From NCBI GenBank assembly GCA_022661535.1, contig JAKULF010000004.1, positions 1,054,001-1,118,000 on the forward strand: a stretch of 64,000 nucleotides of DNA, given 5' to 3'. Positions 46,435 through 58,034 of the stretch are shown here, piece by piece. The notes under the pieces are model-generated. The model was not told the origin of the DNA, made no database searches, and saw nothing but the letters and a program-made list of their open reading frames with translations. Both the position numbers and the translations under genes were made by a program. Every line of letters begins with the position of its first letter. Positions within the stretch are counted from its first letter, which is position 1. Source of the stretch: Eutypa lata (lineage: Eukaryota; Ascomycota; Sordariomycetes; Xylariales; Diatrypaceae).

Positions 46435-48546
46435 ATGGAATCCAATAGAACTGTGGCCCTTGTTCAGCCAACATCAACGTCAGCCGCCCAACCATCATCT
46501 TGTGCTAACGGTGATGGTCAGCAGAAAACGTGCAGTGTGGACAATGATATCACAGTGTCGATAGATCGCAAGCCCATTTCTTGTCAACCTCCACCAAACT
46601 TTAAAGAGGTGACTGGGCCAGGGATGGCAACCAACAGTGACTCACCATCGGCACCAACAAATTTAAGCAACCCTTCCAAGCTACCCAACGGCAAAGTTAT
46701 TTCTCGCAAGGAATCCAAGCCGCTCACGAGCTGGAGCAGTTGGATGAAGAGTCCCATATTCAACGAGGGTAGCTCGCAACGAATGAAGGGCTGCTGGTCG
46801 TCTCTGCTTGATAAGTGGTGGTATTGGGAAATCACTTGCGCCGGGTTCGGTGTCATGATTCTTCTCAGCTCTGTTACCCTGCTTGCCTGTATTAATGGTA
46901 TGGCATTGGAAGACTGGTCTTTCTACTTCCAGCCCACCACCTTGCTGGCAGTCTGCATGACTGTGTCAAAATCAGCATTCATGGTCCCTATTGCGGAATG
47001 CATTAGCCAGTCCAAATGGCTACGGTTTGCTCGATATCCCCTGCCGCTATCATTATTCCAAAAATATGACGAGGCATCGCGCGGTCCCATGGGTGCGCTC
47101 TCCCTCATCAAGCGCGCTCGAAAGATTGGTCCGGTGGCTCTTGGTGGTGCCACCTTGACACTATTGGCTCTGGGGACAGACGCAGTCGCGCAACAAGTTG
47201 TGCAGTACGAGGTTCGCCAAGTCATAGTGCCAGAAAGCTCTGCGACATTGTCCTTAACACAAGATTTGGATCATCTCAATAGTACCATCATGCAAGGCAG
47301 CATTCTGGACGGGATATATCTAGGCGACCCATTATCGAATACGTATACATGTACCACAGGCAATTGCGAATGGCCAGCATCATTGATCACCCTTGGCGTC
47401 TGTGATAGATGCACTGACATTACCACTCAAGTGTCCCCAGTATGTTTAGAAGGTCCAGGCCCTTTAGCACCAACCGCAGAAGACAATGATAATTGGTCAT
47501 TCCGAAGCATTAATTGCTCTTATCCTATCAACGCCAATATCACCTTATCCACCTATATCCAGGAGATATCATTTCCTACCAGCGGCGGGCGGCCAGCAGA
47601 GTTTGCAAGCCAATGGACGCAATATAAGGTGATATCTCCGCCTATTGAAGCAGGACTGGGAGAGTCGATTGGAGGAGAGGAACGTTGGATCGCAACGATG
47701 CTATCTTATGCAACAACGTACGATAAGGATACCATGCCGTTGCCACGTATCACGGTAGAGATGTTGCAACCTTCTCTGCGTGCGTGTGGGCTGTTCTGGT
47801 GTGCGCAGCTTCACGAATCTCCAACGGTGGTAAATGGTATAGCACCGGATGCCATGCCGGCGACAACGTTTCGGCTTGTAGCACCGACAGATGAGGATGG
47901 AGACGAGACAGTGCAAACATCGACAGGGGCTTCAAACGTACTGCAGGTTCATGGCTCGGATCTTATAGGGTTCCCTGTGGGGGCAAGCCCCAATTTCACA
48001 GTAGATCAAGCTTCCCATCTCATCCTCACTGAATATCTCGAAAACCTGTTCAACATCACCGAATCGGTGGGGAACGAGGCGTTTTCGGTGTTTCCAGAGA
48101 CGCAGCATAGCCTGTCGGGCATAACAAATGCCATTTACGCGACTAGTGCCGACCCCAGTGCTGCTTTTGCACGGATTGCCCGCAGCATGACAGAGCAAGT
48201 TCGCCAAAGCACGTCAAGTTATGTCGTCGCCGGTAATGTACTGGATAACAAGACGTATATCAGCGTGGAGTGGGCTTGGATGGCAATGCCCTTGGGTGTA
48301 TTCGTCCTAGCCTGCGTGCTACTAGCTGCGAGCATTTTGGGGAGCAGAAGGTCGGCAGGCCACGGTCAGCATCGCATCTGGAAGTCGTCCTCCCTTGCTG
48401 TGCTGCTACAGGATCTCGAGGGCTTTGGTCATACGCACACGTCCCTGGCGAATATTAAGAAAATAAATCACTTTGCCGAGTCAACTATGGTCAAGCTAAA
48501 CATGTCTGGTGAACATAGGGGATTTACAAAATGTCCGTCGTTATAA
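46435..48546 (+). CDS. DUF3176-family membrane protein, 703 aa
   Basis: Intact single-exon frame. After ~115 polar residues comes the DUF3176 start (WWYWEITCAGFGVMILLSSVTLLACING), a membrane helix followed by two more (FQPTTLLAVCMTVSKSAFMVPIAE and GPVALGGATLTLLALGTDAVAQQVV). A large extracytosolic domain of ~370 residues has conserved Cys motifs (TYTCTTGNCEWP, LGVCDRC) and several N-glycosylation sites. It ends with a last helix (WAWMAMPLGVFVLACVLLAASILG) and a cytosolic tail with LAVLLQDLEGFGH. The family is abundant in filamentous ascomycetes and its function is unknown. The topology suggests a surface receptor or sensor. Confidence 0.9.
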   Translation: MESNRTVALVQPTSTSAAQPSSCANGDGQQKTCSVDNDITVSIDRKPISCQPPPNFKEVTGPGMATNSDSPSAPTNLSNPSKLPNGKVISRKESKPLTSWSSWMKSPIFNEGSSQRMKGCWSSLLDKWWYWEITCAGFGVMILLSSVTLLACINGMALEDWSFYFQPTTLLAVCMTVSKSAFMVPIAECISQSKWLRFARYPLPLSLFQKYDEASRGPMGALSLIKRARKIGPVALGGATLTLLALGTDAVAQQVVQYEVRQVIVPESSATLSLTQDLDHLNSTIMQGSILDGIYLGDPLSNTYTCTTGNCEWPASLITLGVCDRCTDITTQVSPVCLEGPGPLAPTAEDNDNWSFRSINCSYPINANITLSTYIQEISFPTSGGRPAEFASQWTQYKVISPPIEAGLGESIGGEERWIATMLSYATTYDKDTMPLPRITVEMLQPSLRACGLFWCAQLHESPTVVNGIAPDAMPATTFRLVAPTDEDGDETVQTSTGASNVLQVHGSDLIGFPVGASPNFTVDQASHLILTEYLENLFNITESVGNEAFSVFPETQHSLSGITNAIYATSADPSAAFARIARSMTEQVRQSTSSYVVAGNVLDNKTYISVEWAWMAMPLGVFVLACVLLAASILGSRRSAGHGQHRIWKSSSLAVLLQDLEGFGHTHTSLANIKKINHFAESTMVKLNMSGEHRGFTKCPSL

Positions 48547-50287
48547 AGGGCTCTGTTATGGTTCACTTAATGTTAATAGTTATTTCTCAGGTTGATCAAA
48601 TATGTGACAGCTGGGCTGGCACACAGTGACCCAAGATACTTTTTCATGGGCTCTCTAATTTCTTCAATAAATTGCCTACCTCTAGTCTATGAGGCTCTCT
48701 TTTTGATGGCTCAATGAAAATTTTGCAGTTCTATCTAGTCAGATATTGTGGCGATCTTCTGCATCAAAGATTTTCAATTCTGTCTGCAACGTTGCAAGTT
48801 CAGCTTACACGTATAGCAGGTTCCGTACCGCCAACATGGCGAATCGATTATATATCAATAATGAATATCTTTCATGGAGCTGAATTGGCGGATTCTCCGT
48901 TTCTAGCGTTTCCCGTGTGCTTAATCATAGACCCTAAGATTGTATATTATCTCCGACCTAGATAGTTCAGTTAGTCTCACATCCACTTACAAAATAAGTG
49001 ATTAAGCTATGCGAACTTATTAGGTTTTCGTATCATCCTACAGTGGTGTATTTGTGACAGAACAGAATTCAAACGATGGCGCTACACTACAAAGGTAGAA
49101 TATCGTTAGCTTGGGAGCTTACCATCTTACAAATCCTTATACAGTAGACTACCACCCCGTGCCGTGATAGTCATGTCTTCCTCCCACATATTCCAAAGAC
49201 CGCGTTAGGTCACAGTCATAACAAATAGAAGGAGTCGCAATTCATAATATGTGCTAGAGCCGTAACGAGGATGAAATCAATGCCAATAGATCTCATGATG
49301 GCAGGCCTAGAACTGGACAAGGGGAATTTCATATTGAAAAGTAAGTCCCAATGTCTAAGGAATAATACCTGGCCCCTTTCTATAACCCTTGATATATTTT
49401 TACCAGTTGACCTTTAATTAATGCAACCTTAGGGTCAAAGCGCCCGTCCTACATAATTCATTTCAGGGGCTTCTGTGTAACTTCTTGGCAAGCCCTGTTC
49501 CTACAACCTGTACGATGCATTGTAACTCCAGGCACGGGGTCATATCGCTTTCGGTGGAAATTATATTGATTGGAAGATACGGGGCTTATCCCCCATAATA
49601 TTTCAATTAGGGTCCAATGAAACCTCACCTTGTGATCAATATCTGACAACAATATGACTAACAACATCCTTTCACACCCCCTTAGTTAACTCCTTGATAT
49701 GATATGGTCCCTTAAGCTTGGAGAGCGTTGGCACTCCTCTAGAGTTATGATCGCCAGTAATCACTTTTTGTACTACCTATCACGCTTCAACGCTCATAGA
49801 CAATTGTTGAGAGTAACGCCTTATGCTCATCAGTTGCATATGGGGTAGCTAGGTGGTAACAGGCTACGATAGGTGGCAGTAAGTGGTACGAAATGTAATC
49901 AGCCTACACCTCGCTACGACGTCTACAATGGGGGGGTACTAATTCTTGATGTTGCAGTCACTCACTTAAATTTGGTATGTGACACAACTTCTCAGTGTCA
50001 GCATGGCTTTCCGGTATGTGCAGTTAATGGTCCCTAAGCGAATCAAGAAATTCATATTCGAACTAGGCTGCTACATTTACAATTAGGAGCTCAATTCTGG
50101 GTACTACGCAACAAACACCGGAAATGGGGGCCAAGGCTGCATAGTAATTATTTTAACATATAGCTGAACCGACCACTTACAATGAATACGTCGCTTTTAT
50201 CATAGTATTTCTATACCACAGTTAGTTTTTACAAAATATAAACTAAACTCCACGCTTCAAATATATTCCTGGATTCAAATCGTCATC
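48547..50287. other. Intergenic, no gene seen
   Basis: About 1.7 kb; a plus-strand frame at 48714-48965 and a minus-strand frame at 49458-49667 lack any domain. Confidence 0.5.
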
Positions 50288-51265
50288 ATGTCTCAATCCC
50301 AAAGCATCCCCTTAGATCCACGACACAATGACAAAGAAGTCCACCCTCATTCCACCCTTGAGGTTGCCAACGAACCACAAAATGTGACTAGGAATAATGA
50401 ATACCCACAAGACCCCGGCCCACCTTATGCCCATTTTCCAGGGGGGGAACGCTCCCATGGTCCTAATTATCAACAAGATCGTTTCCCTCCTGATAACCAG
50501 GTGGGGCGAACTACAAAGAAACAAAACAGATGGACCACGGCGATTATTATAACTTCTACCTTGGTTTCTGCCTTAGTGGCTGGAGGTGCAGTTGGTGCAG
50601 GGCTCGGGTCTTCATTAGCTAACTGTAGAACCAACCTTGAGTATGATTACCAAGCTCAGAAGCGAATACCTTTATATCAGGACAGACAGATACTAATCGT
50701 AATTCTTAGCCATGACCAACCCCCAACCACGACATCCACTGTGTTTATGAGCGCTAAATATTCGTCAACTTTAACGCCGCTGAAGGAGACTTGGACTACA
50801 GCATCAATAGACGTTACAGGAGAGGCAACCACGACAACTGGAGGTTTGTTTGTCAACTATCTACCGGAGCCTACCTCCACCGTTAAGGATTTGGATATGG
50901 ATTGCGAGGCTTTGCGTCGGGATGAGCAGGTAACACAACGAAGTGAATACTTCAACGTGTATTGCAACGTTGACCTCGTCAGCGGCGGCAAGCAGGATGC
51001 CAGCGGCAACGAAGTGTTTATAGGAGACCTCGTGGGCCTAGTAGCGTATACTCTTAGTGACTGTCTGCAAGCATGTTCACTGTATAACAAACAATCGGGG
51101 ATAATTGGGCGCGATGATGGGTGTGGCGCCGTTACATTTTGCACCGCAATGCAAAAATATTCGCTCAGCGCTGGAGGCAATTGCTGGTTGAAAAACACGA
51201 CCATGTCGATTGGAGTTGATACGAATAGCGGTGATTGTCACAGCGCCGTCAAGGTATCCTTGTAG
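50288..51265 (+). CDS. Single-pass membrane protein with C-terminal Cys-rich (apple/PAN-like) domain
   Basis: The open frame is 325 codons, but 50641-50709 has all marks of an intron: donor GTATGA, branch TACTAATC, acceptor TTCTTAG, 69 nt, divisible by three. Splicing it gives 302 aa and joins NCRTNL to DHDQPPTTTS, removing an odd charged insert. The N-terminal ~80 residues are polar and Pro-rich. One membrane helix follows (WTTAIIITSTLVSALVAGGAVGAGLG), then a Thr/Ser-rich linker and a Cys-rich domain (DCEALRRDEQ, FNVYCNVDL, LSDCLQACSLYN, GCGAVTFC, GNCWLKN) like fungal apple/PAN-type extracellular domains. Such proteins are proposed surface sensors or adhesins, with no known ligand. Confidence 0.8.
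   Translation: MSQSQSIPLDPRHNDKEVHPHSTLEVANEPQNVTRNNEYPQDPGPPYAHFPGGERSHGPNYQQDRFPPDNQVGRTTKKQNRWTTAIIITSTLVSALVAGGAVGAGLGSSLANCRTNLEYDYQAQKRIPLYQDRQILIVILSHDQPPTTTSTVFMSAKYSSTLTPLKETWTTASIDVTGEATTTTGGLFVNYLPEPTSTVKDLDMDCEALRRDEQVTQRSEYFNVYCNVDLVSGGKQDASGNEVFIGDLVGLVAYTLSDCLQACSLYNKQSGIIGRDDGCGAVTFCTAMQKYSLSAGGNCWLKNTTMSIGVDTNSGDCHSAVKVSL
50641..50709 (+). other. Probable in-frame intron that does not interrupt the ORF
   Basis: It starts GTATGA, carries the branch-point sequence TACTAATC, and ends TTCTTAG. It is 69 nt with no stop codon in frame, so translation can pass through it whether or not it is spliced. Confidence 0.65.
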
Positions 51266-54200
51266 ATTAATATCATCCCAAGAAAGCTATTCTAAACTTC
51301 GTATCAGGGAGCAAGTAATTTCATATGATTTTCGATAGTATTGCATTTAATTCAATACAAATACCCGACGATATTAAATTCTTGAGTGAGTCTCGGATAC
51401 GATTTCTTAAGAACCAATATGGTCAAAATCTAAAGAGATCCTATATTCTAAATAGCAATGTGAGACTCGCTAACCTCAAGTAAATCATATATTAAAGACA
51501 ACACCGTTCAAGAACATAAGCAAGATCATGTCTACGCAAATAGATAATACCGAATGCACAAAGTTACAGCATTCAGGGAGTACAACTTTTGGGGGGACAT
51601 ATACTAAGAAACTTGGAAGAAAGCGCTAGAGACTTAAATATTTCGTGGTATGTTGGCCTACTACCTCAGCCTTGGAATAGCAGATTTTAAGAACATCAAG
51701 TAAGCTCCTCTTTCCCTGAATAATACCTAAGGTACTCAAGAAACAGCGATGCACCTTCTATCATCACGGTAGCCATTTTATGCCTACATATTTCCGATAT
51801 GCAAATGAAATATGTAACTATGAAACTATACAAGCCCAAAAAACACGAGTAACCACATCAGGGCGGTCTTGGCCACATAATAATTGAATTTCCCAGTACG
51901 CTTAATTTATCCAACACTTTCAAATGTTGCCTGGTGAAGGATATTACAGACTCTACGCCGCAAGTCAGCATGTAGGGCCATACAAGAGCTGTCCAATCAG
52001 CCATGAACTACTTTACTTAGTAGGGGACCCCAACTGAGTAGTATAATGTGTAGACGAATCAAATCCTGGTAAAAAGCTTGTATTACTTTGATGTATCCGA
52101 CTACAAGGGACAGCTGATCAATGGCACCATGCGGTCAAGTTGAAGGTGCGGTTGTACAAATACTGCAGTAAACCATTGTAGGTCTAGACTTATTATCAAC
52201 CTGTTGGGCTGAAAGGCTTATGTTGAAGGATTCAAATGTTATACCAACAGGCAGAAATGCACTTTCACGAACTACCAAATTTCTGATTCCCCAAATTGAA
52301 ATACGTCAAACAGAACCTTCAAATACCTGCCGGAGTTCTAAGAGAATTTACTATAAACAAATTAGGCAGCTACGAATAATCGCCATTAGCCAATACGAGC
52401 ACCTACTCCCCTTTTCCAGACACATTTATAAATTGGGTATATCATAACTACACCACCGTAACAGTGCTAGTATAGGTAAGCACGTGGCACAACCAGTTCG
52501 CTTAGAATAAGCTGAAGTGCCTAGAGTCTTCTTCCCCTTTCCCCTTTCTAGATTACATTTAATGTCAGGTCAAGGGGAGCAGATTGGCATGAAGCTTGTG
52601 AGAATTACCCTCAACACTTAGCATAACGTTATCCTGATACTTGGCAAAGCCCACCAAGTGTTGGGGTTACGACCTGGCTCTTAGCTACAATAAGAGGGCC
52701 TTCGCCCATAGCCATCCACACTTAAAGGCTCTCCGCAAAGTTGTAGGCACCATTGAAATGCTGATAGGCTTGGTCAACGAGGCGCTGCTTACGTGCATCC
52801 GAACTAAGCGGATTGGGCACCTGATGACATTGTCACCTCTGATGACGACGACAATGAGAACGACGAGGGCCGAGGATACGCCACCTGGTCCTTCACGCGT
52901 ATTGGCTGTCGTATCAGCCATATAGGGAACGGACCATAATCGATGCTACACAGGTCATCCGGCTGACCGCAGTTGCACATAAACCCGATAGAGAGCCTCG
53001 TCCTGCACGCTGTGAAAACCATAGCTGTGATTGAGAAGGAAATGTAAAAACCGTGGCATGGGAAGAAGTTCCTGGAAGAAACCATCACAAACCCATCGTT
53101 CCTAGGGGTCTCTATACCTTTATGGTGAAGTATAGGTGTCCTATCCCCTTTCCCAAATGATGAGATAGCTATTGGAAGCAAGACGGTTACACTGGATTCC
53201 CGAACTGCAGCAAAATATGCGCCGGTGGGCGTTATTATAATTAAAACGTTCCTCAGTCCATACGAGAGCTTTGGCTCGATCCTTGACTCGATTTTAGCTA
53301 ACCTAGGCCATATTGAACCCCAGTTCAACTCGATATTTGTTAATCCAAACCTTGAACGAGCAAGCATCTTGGGCATCCTGATCGCTGATGGAAAGGGGCA
53401 CGCTGAGCCTCGAGTTGTCCCTAGCCTTTTTTACTCTTTTGCCCCACCTCCCTTTTACTCATGAATAATGTAGTCAATGACTGATCTAACCACAGACTAA
53501 GTCGGTGCCGGTAGGAGAAAACCAAGAACAATAAGGCTGAGAGACGAGCTGCAGGTTGAAATGAGAAGGCCTAGAAACAACTACTAATCGAAGGTCTCGT
53601 GTCGATAGTAGTTCACATACCGACCAAGCTAGAGCATGCAAGACAGGCTGTGAAGCGAGAGGGGGGGAAGAATGTAACAGCCCTGGAGAACAAATTCGAA
53701 TAATGTGAAGTTGATGGTATATTGAGTTGCCGTATAGCAAGTGAGAAGTTCTATTTTGAGCGTAGTGGATATCTTTTAACGTATGTTGAGTCGGGAAGAA
53801 TGCGTATTTGAGAGGATAAAAGAATATATTTTATCATTAGTTCCATGTGTTACGGAGCGTTGTTGGACTCCATCATATAGAAGTATACATTATCACTCTC
53901 CATAACTAGGTAGTATTTGAGTTTTAAATCTACAGCAGTCCATAAATCTCATCCAACCCGCTTGACTTCTACACGTGTCTTTCATCATCACATAATAAGA
54001 AATATGTTTACTAAAGGATGGACAGAGTTTACTGAAGTATGAAAACCTGAATAATCTCTTATATTTGAGTCTCCAATCTTTGGAGGTACTTGATGTGTGA
54101 TGCCATGCTCGCATAACATATAGTCGTCAGCATCACGGTTACTTCATGAGATGCAGGCGTATTTTTGTATTTATATAACTAACTACATGTTTAAAAGTAA

Positions 54201-54754
54201 GAGCCAGATACTATTATAGCTTTGCCAACTAAGCAAACAGGAAGCTCGGCACGAGAGCCTAGAACTGGTGCCTCGACTATCTTTTCCTGCAGCCGCGAAA
54301 AGAGCTGCGTTCCAAATGTCTTTAAATTGGTCCTACTTCTTGGGGGTACAAATCTAGCTGCGGTATGCTCTGTGAGCATAACTGTAAGTCATATTTATCA
54401 CATTGATGAATATTTCAAATGTTGATGTTATTTGCAGACAAAGATGGAGAATAATAGTGAGTGTCTTGAGTGTGTACAATAAATACCCAATACCCTATCA
54501 CGCTACCCATGAAGACAGATTAAGGTTAGGGCCAATGTGCGCTAAATAGCTAGAAGCAGGGGCCTGAAATGGCCCAAGCTCTGCTACCTCATCCACTGTC
54601 CAGGCAAAGGTCCGGAGCTCCAACTCGCCTTATCAGATTGCAAACACGATAATGCTACCATAATTCCTTCATAAGCTATACGCGCCTCATGTGACCAAGA
54701 TTCAGCCCTCACGTAAGAATCTGGATACTGTTTTGAAGCAGTTAATTCATAATT
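51266..54754. other. Gene-poor region with possible decayed coding sequence
   Basis: No intact gene. Around 52640-53400 several plus-strand frames have coding-like composition (YDLALSYNKRAFAHSHPHLKALRK; DDDDNENDEGRGYATWSFTRIG; SPYESFGSILDSILANLGHIEP) but break into pieces with stops and frame changes. The minus-strand frame of 190 codons over the same place could be a shadow. No family was recognised. Confidence 0.4.
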
Positions 54755-55553
54755 ATGGCGACCGACATTGACACCACGACCCTCTCCACCCTCGACCTCC
54801 TTGAGGCGCGTTTGCTCCGCATCGAGCACCTTCTCTACGGCCATGTAGTTCAGCAACCCAAGACGCCCGCGTTCAAGGGCATGGGCGATCTCGAGCACCA
54901 CTTCGCGAAGCTCTTACATGGTGTGCGCGTCTATGCCGAACTTCTCAAGATCTGTATGTGTTGCGCCCTCTTCCAGTCTGCTATACATCTACCTACCTAC
55001 CTGCCTACCTGCCTACCTACCTACCTACCTACTTACCATTCCATTTCTGTCTAATGTCATCTACATTACTATCACTATGGCCACATGTTACGACCTGACT
55101 AGCAATAAAACAAACAAGAGTAACTAGCTAATCCCAACCCCTTACCATATAGATAAATCCCACCCCGACCTCTTCCAACCACTCCCGCCCAGCGACCCAC
55201 CCACCACACACCTGCCCCCCGACGCGATCCGGGCCATCGTGCTCGCGGCGGCTCCCTCGTTCCCAGCGGCCGCATCGGCCCTTACGACAGCCGTAGCCGA
55301 CACGCCAGTTCCGGACCCAGCGCTGAGCGCGTCGCTCGCGGCGCTGCTGCCACGGATGCGCGGGGTTGAGGTCACCCAGCGCGCGCAGGCGGCCGAGATA
55401 GCCGAGCTGCGGGCCCGGAGCGAGGTTTTGGTCCGGAGATGGTACGAAGGACGCGTGCTTGCTACTTCGGAGTTCGTGGCGAGGGTCGAGGGCCGCGTCG
55501 AGAGGGCTGAGATGCGGGTGAGGAGGGCGGAGAGGGTTCGGGACGAGGTCTGA
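54755..55553 (+). CDS. Nuclear distribution protein RO-10 / dynactin p24-like subunit
   Basis: Two exons, 54755-54953 and 55153-55553, give 199 aa. The 199-nt phase-1 intron (GTATGT...CATATAG) joins VYAELLKI to YKSHPDLFQPL. The start MATDIDTTTLSTLDLLEARLLRIEHLLYG is the signature of the Neurospora RO-10 family, fungal counterpart of dynactin p24 (Dctn3). C-terminal residues ~120-195 are predicted coiled coil (EVTQRAQAAEIAELRARSEVLVRRWYE). The subunit belongs to the dynactin shoulder and is required for dynein-driven nuclear movement in hyphae. The intron holds a CCTA/CCTG simple repeat. The second exon is much richer in G+C than the surroundings. Confidence 0.85.
54989..55037. repeat. (CTAC)n/(CTGC) microsatellite in the RO-10 intron
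   Basis: About a dozen four-base units, mostly CTAC with a few CTGC, lying between the donor and the branch region of the intron. Confidence 0.85.
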
Positions 55554-57998
55554 GAGGATTTAATTAATTGGTCAGTCGGTGATGGTGACACAGGTCGTCA
55601 AAAATACAATCAATCTGCGGAGAGAAAGGATTCACTAGTCAAGGTCAAGGGTTGGTTACGCAGGCCAACTTCGTCTGTCCCGGGAAATCTAGGGGCACGC
55701 GTGGTCTTCTATCTCTACGGCTATTATGGTTTCGGTATAAAACCTGTTTTCAAGCGGCCGGTGCTATAAAACTGCGGCACGGCAAGGCTAGGCGAGTTTA
55801 TGCGCCTATTTCGACAAGCCCGGCACGTCTTATTAGCCTGAGTCCTAGTGGCCGCTGATATTTTATCAGGCGTTGAATCTCATCTATTTGGGCGACTTGC
55901 TGGCTGGCCCTAGATGAGGTTGCGTTGGTATGGTCCTTCATCTATGAGACGGCGAATCACCTCGAGTTGTCGAGCTTGATGGTATGCCTGGTAATTAGGC
56001 GCGGAAAGGAGACAACACTACGACGCTATGAGAGAACAACAGGGGAAACGTGACGGGATTTCCTGATAGGGTCACGGTCAGGATACGTGACTCGGTGAAG
56101 ACCTTCGGGTGTTCGCAGGGCCAGGTTTTAGCCGCGCTCGGTTACCGGCTTGGAGGGCAGGACATATCGAGCTTCCTCAACCCAAGAGCTAAAATAGATG
56201 AGACGAATGATATGTCCCGAAATGTCGGTTTGATGAATCGAAACAATCCCCCGTGACCGTTGTGAGGTGTCATCCTTAGGGATAAGAGTGCATTCAGTCT
56301 CTGTCTGAAACACATCCTACTATACGCTCCTAGACGTTCCTCTGCGTGTTACTGAGTAGTGGATATTCTATACTCTGTGAAAAAGCTACGGAATATAGCG
56401 TTGGCCGCGTCAATCCAAGCATGGCTTTCCGATATGTTGAGGTTCTAAAGGACACTGCAATGTTGAGGCGTTCGGATTCTGTTATCGGACGGACACATCA
56501 TCCACATCGTAGAGTAGTAATCAGAAGCATACCTGGCTTATTATATTGCCGATTTAGAAACAATATTGAAATCCAAATGGCATTAGCAGAGATCATGAGC
56601 CTAGTAGCTCATCACATATACACATTTGCGTTTGAGAACGGGCGATTGCACATCTTCTGGCCGAGGTAGGTCTCGCATTGAACTATTTCCAGTCTGTGCG
56701 AAAACAGTGCCGGTTTCCACGCCGGTCCCCGCGCCGGTCGTTATAATGGGCTACATAGATGGACCAGATTGTAGGCATGAATTGGTTTTGACGTGGTCTA
56801 GTTCCTAGACGCTATACATATTACTATGGAATGATGGATCGACGGTCAATGGCGACCAACTTGTCACCTTATCAGAGCATTATATACCTACCTATTAAGT
56901 AGTAAAGCCTCTCTGCATATGTCTGAAGGCATCCAAAGACTGGTCGCGGCCGATGCAATATCCCGTCCTATGGAGATCCGATATGTAGGTAGGTGGCTCG
57001 AGGAGGTTGACTAGCGGGTATGTTCAATGTTTCGACCGATTACTTCAGCCACTCACTACTCTAGGACTTGTTCATGAGGCTTGTGAGACGCAGGGGCCAA
57101 CAATCACTAATAGTCGGTGTTTCAAGTATCCACCGTCTTCAGAATGAAACAAAACTGGTTGTGCGCCTACATATGAGGCTATCTAAGAAAAGATGGGTCG
57201 AAATGCTAGCTTACTGTATGTACATACCTGGCATGGCAGGCAAGTATGGATGAACTCAACATGGGCTAGTAAAAGTTCTCTTGTTGAAAACGTCTCTCCT
57301 TCCCCTTAGGGCTCTTCTTTGGTGCATTTTCGTTTATAGTCAGAGAATTTTCGTATACGTTTCAGGTCTTAAGATCGCGCGTGCTTTGGTGCAAGAGCCT
57401 TGTCTCATAGATGACTAGAGGAAGGCGCACTTGCGTAGTACAAAACCTCGGGCCGGTCCATCCTAACTGGGGAGGTTAGGTCAGGAAGCAGTAGATGTAG
57501 GTAATAAGTAAGTAAAGGCAGAGTATACGTATGTAGGTAATAATCCCCAACAGAAGGAATAGGAATAACATTTCCTTCGAGACTTTCTCCGCAAACAAGC
57601 AATTCCTAAAGACCTGAGTGAATACGCATCTTTTTCGTAAGTATTACTAGTTTAAGATGTTATTCACACGAGCTAGACTAAACCGGACTTTACTACCTGA
57701 TGATAAGCCATGATCTTTCGGGATGGTTGTGTATCAAACGTTTCAATATCTCCTTGAATTGCGACCCTAAGAAAACCAGACCATACCACCATCTCATGGT
57801 GACGGACACTTTGAAACATAGTGGTCACTGTCTGATGTAATGGTTTGGAGCTTTCCAGGCTTTCCAGTGCAATGTTTCCTGCTGTGATATCACCAACTAA
57901 GCTAATAAGGTCCGATCTTGTAACAAGCAAACAGTATTACATCAACAATGACTTTGTATACGTAATATCATAGAGTTCGGTAAGTTAGACCTGTTTGT

Positions 57999-58034
<36 letters not shown>

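Noticed and set aside
52804..53376. 190-codon minus-strand frame
   Set aside because: No domain; the plus strand in the same place has equally protein-like pieces, so one or both are shadows of decayed sequence.
58001..58032. Regular CCAG repeat as a possible CRISPR-like array
   Set aside because: Perfect four-base units without spacers, in a eukaryotic genome; it is a plain microsatellite.
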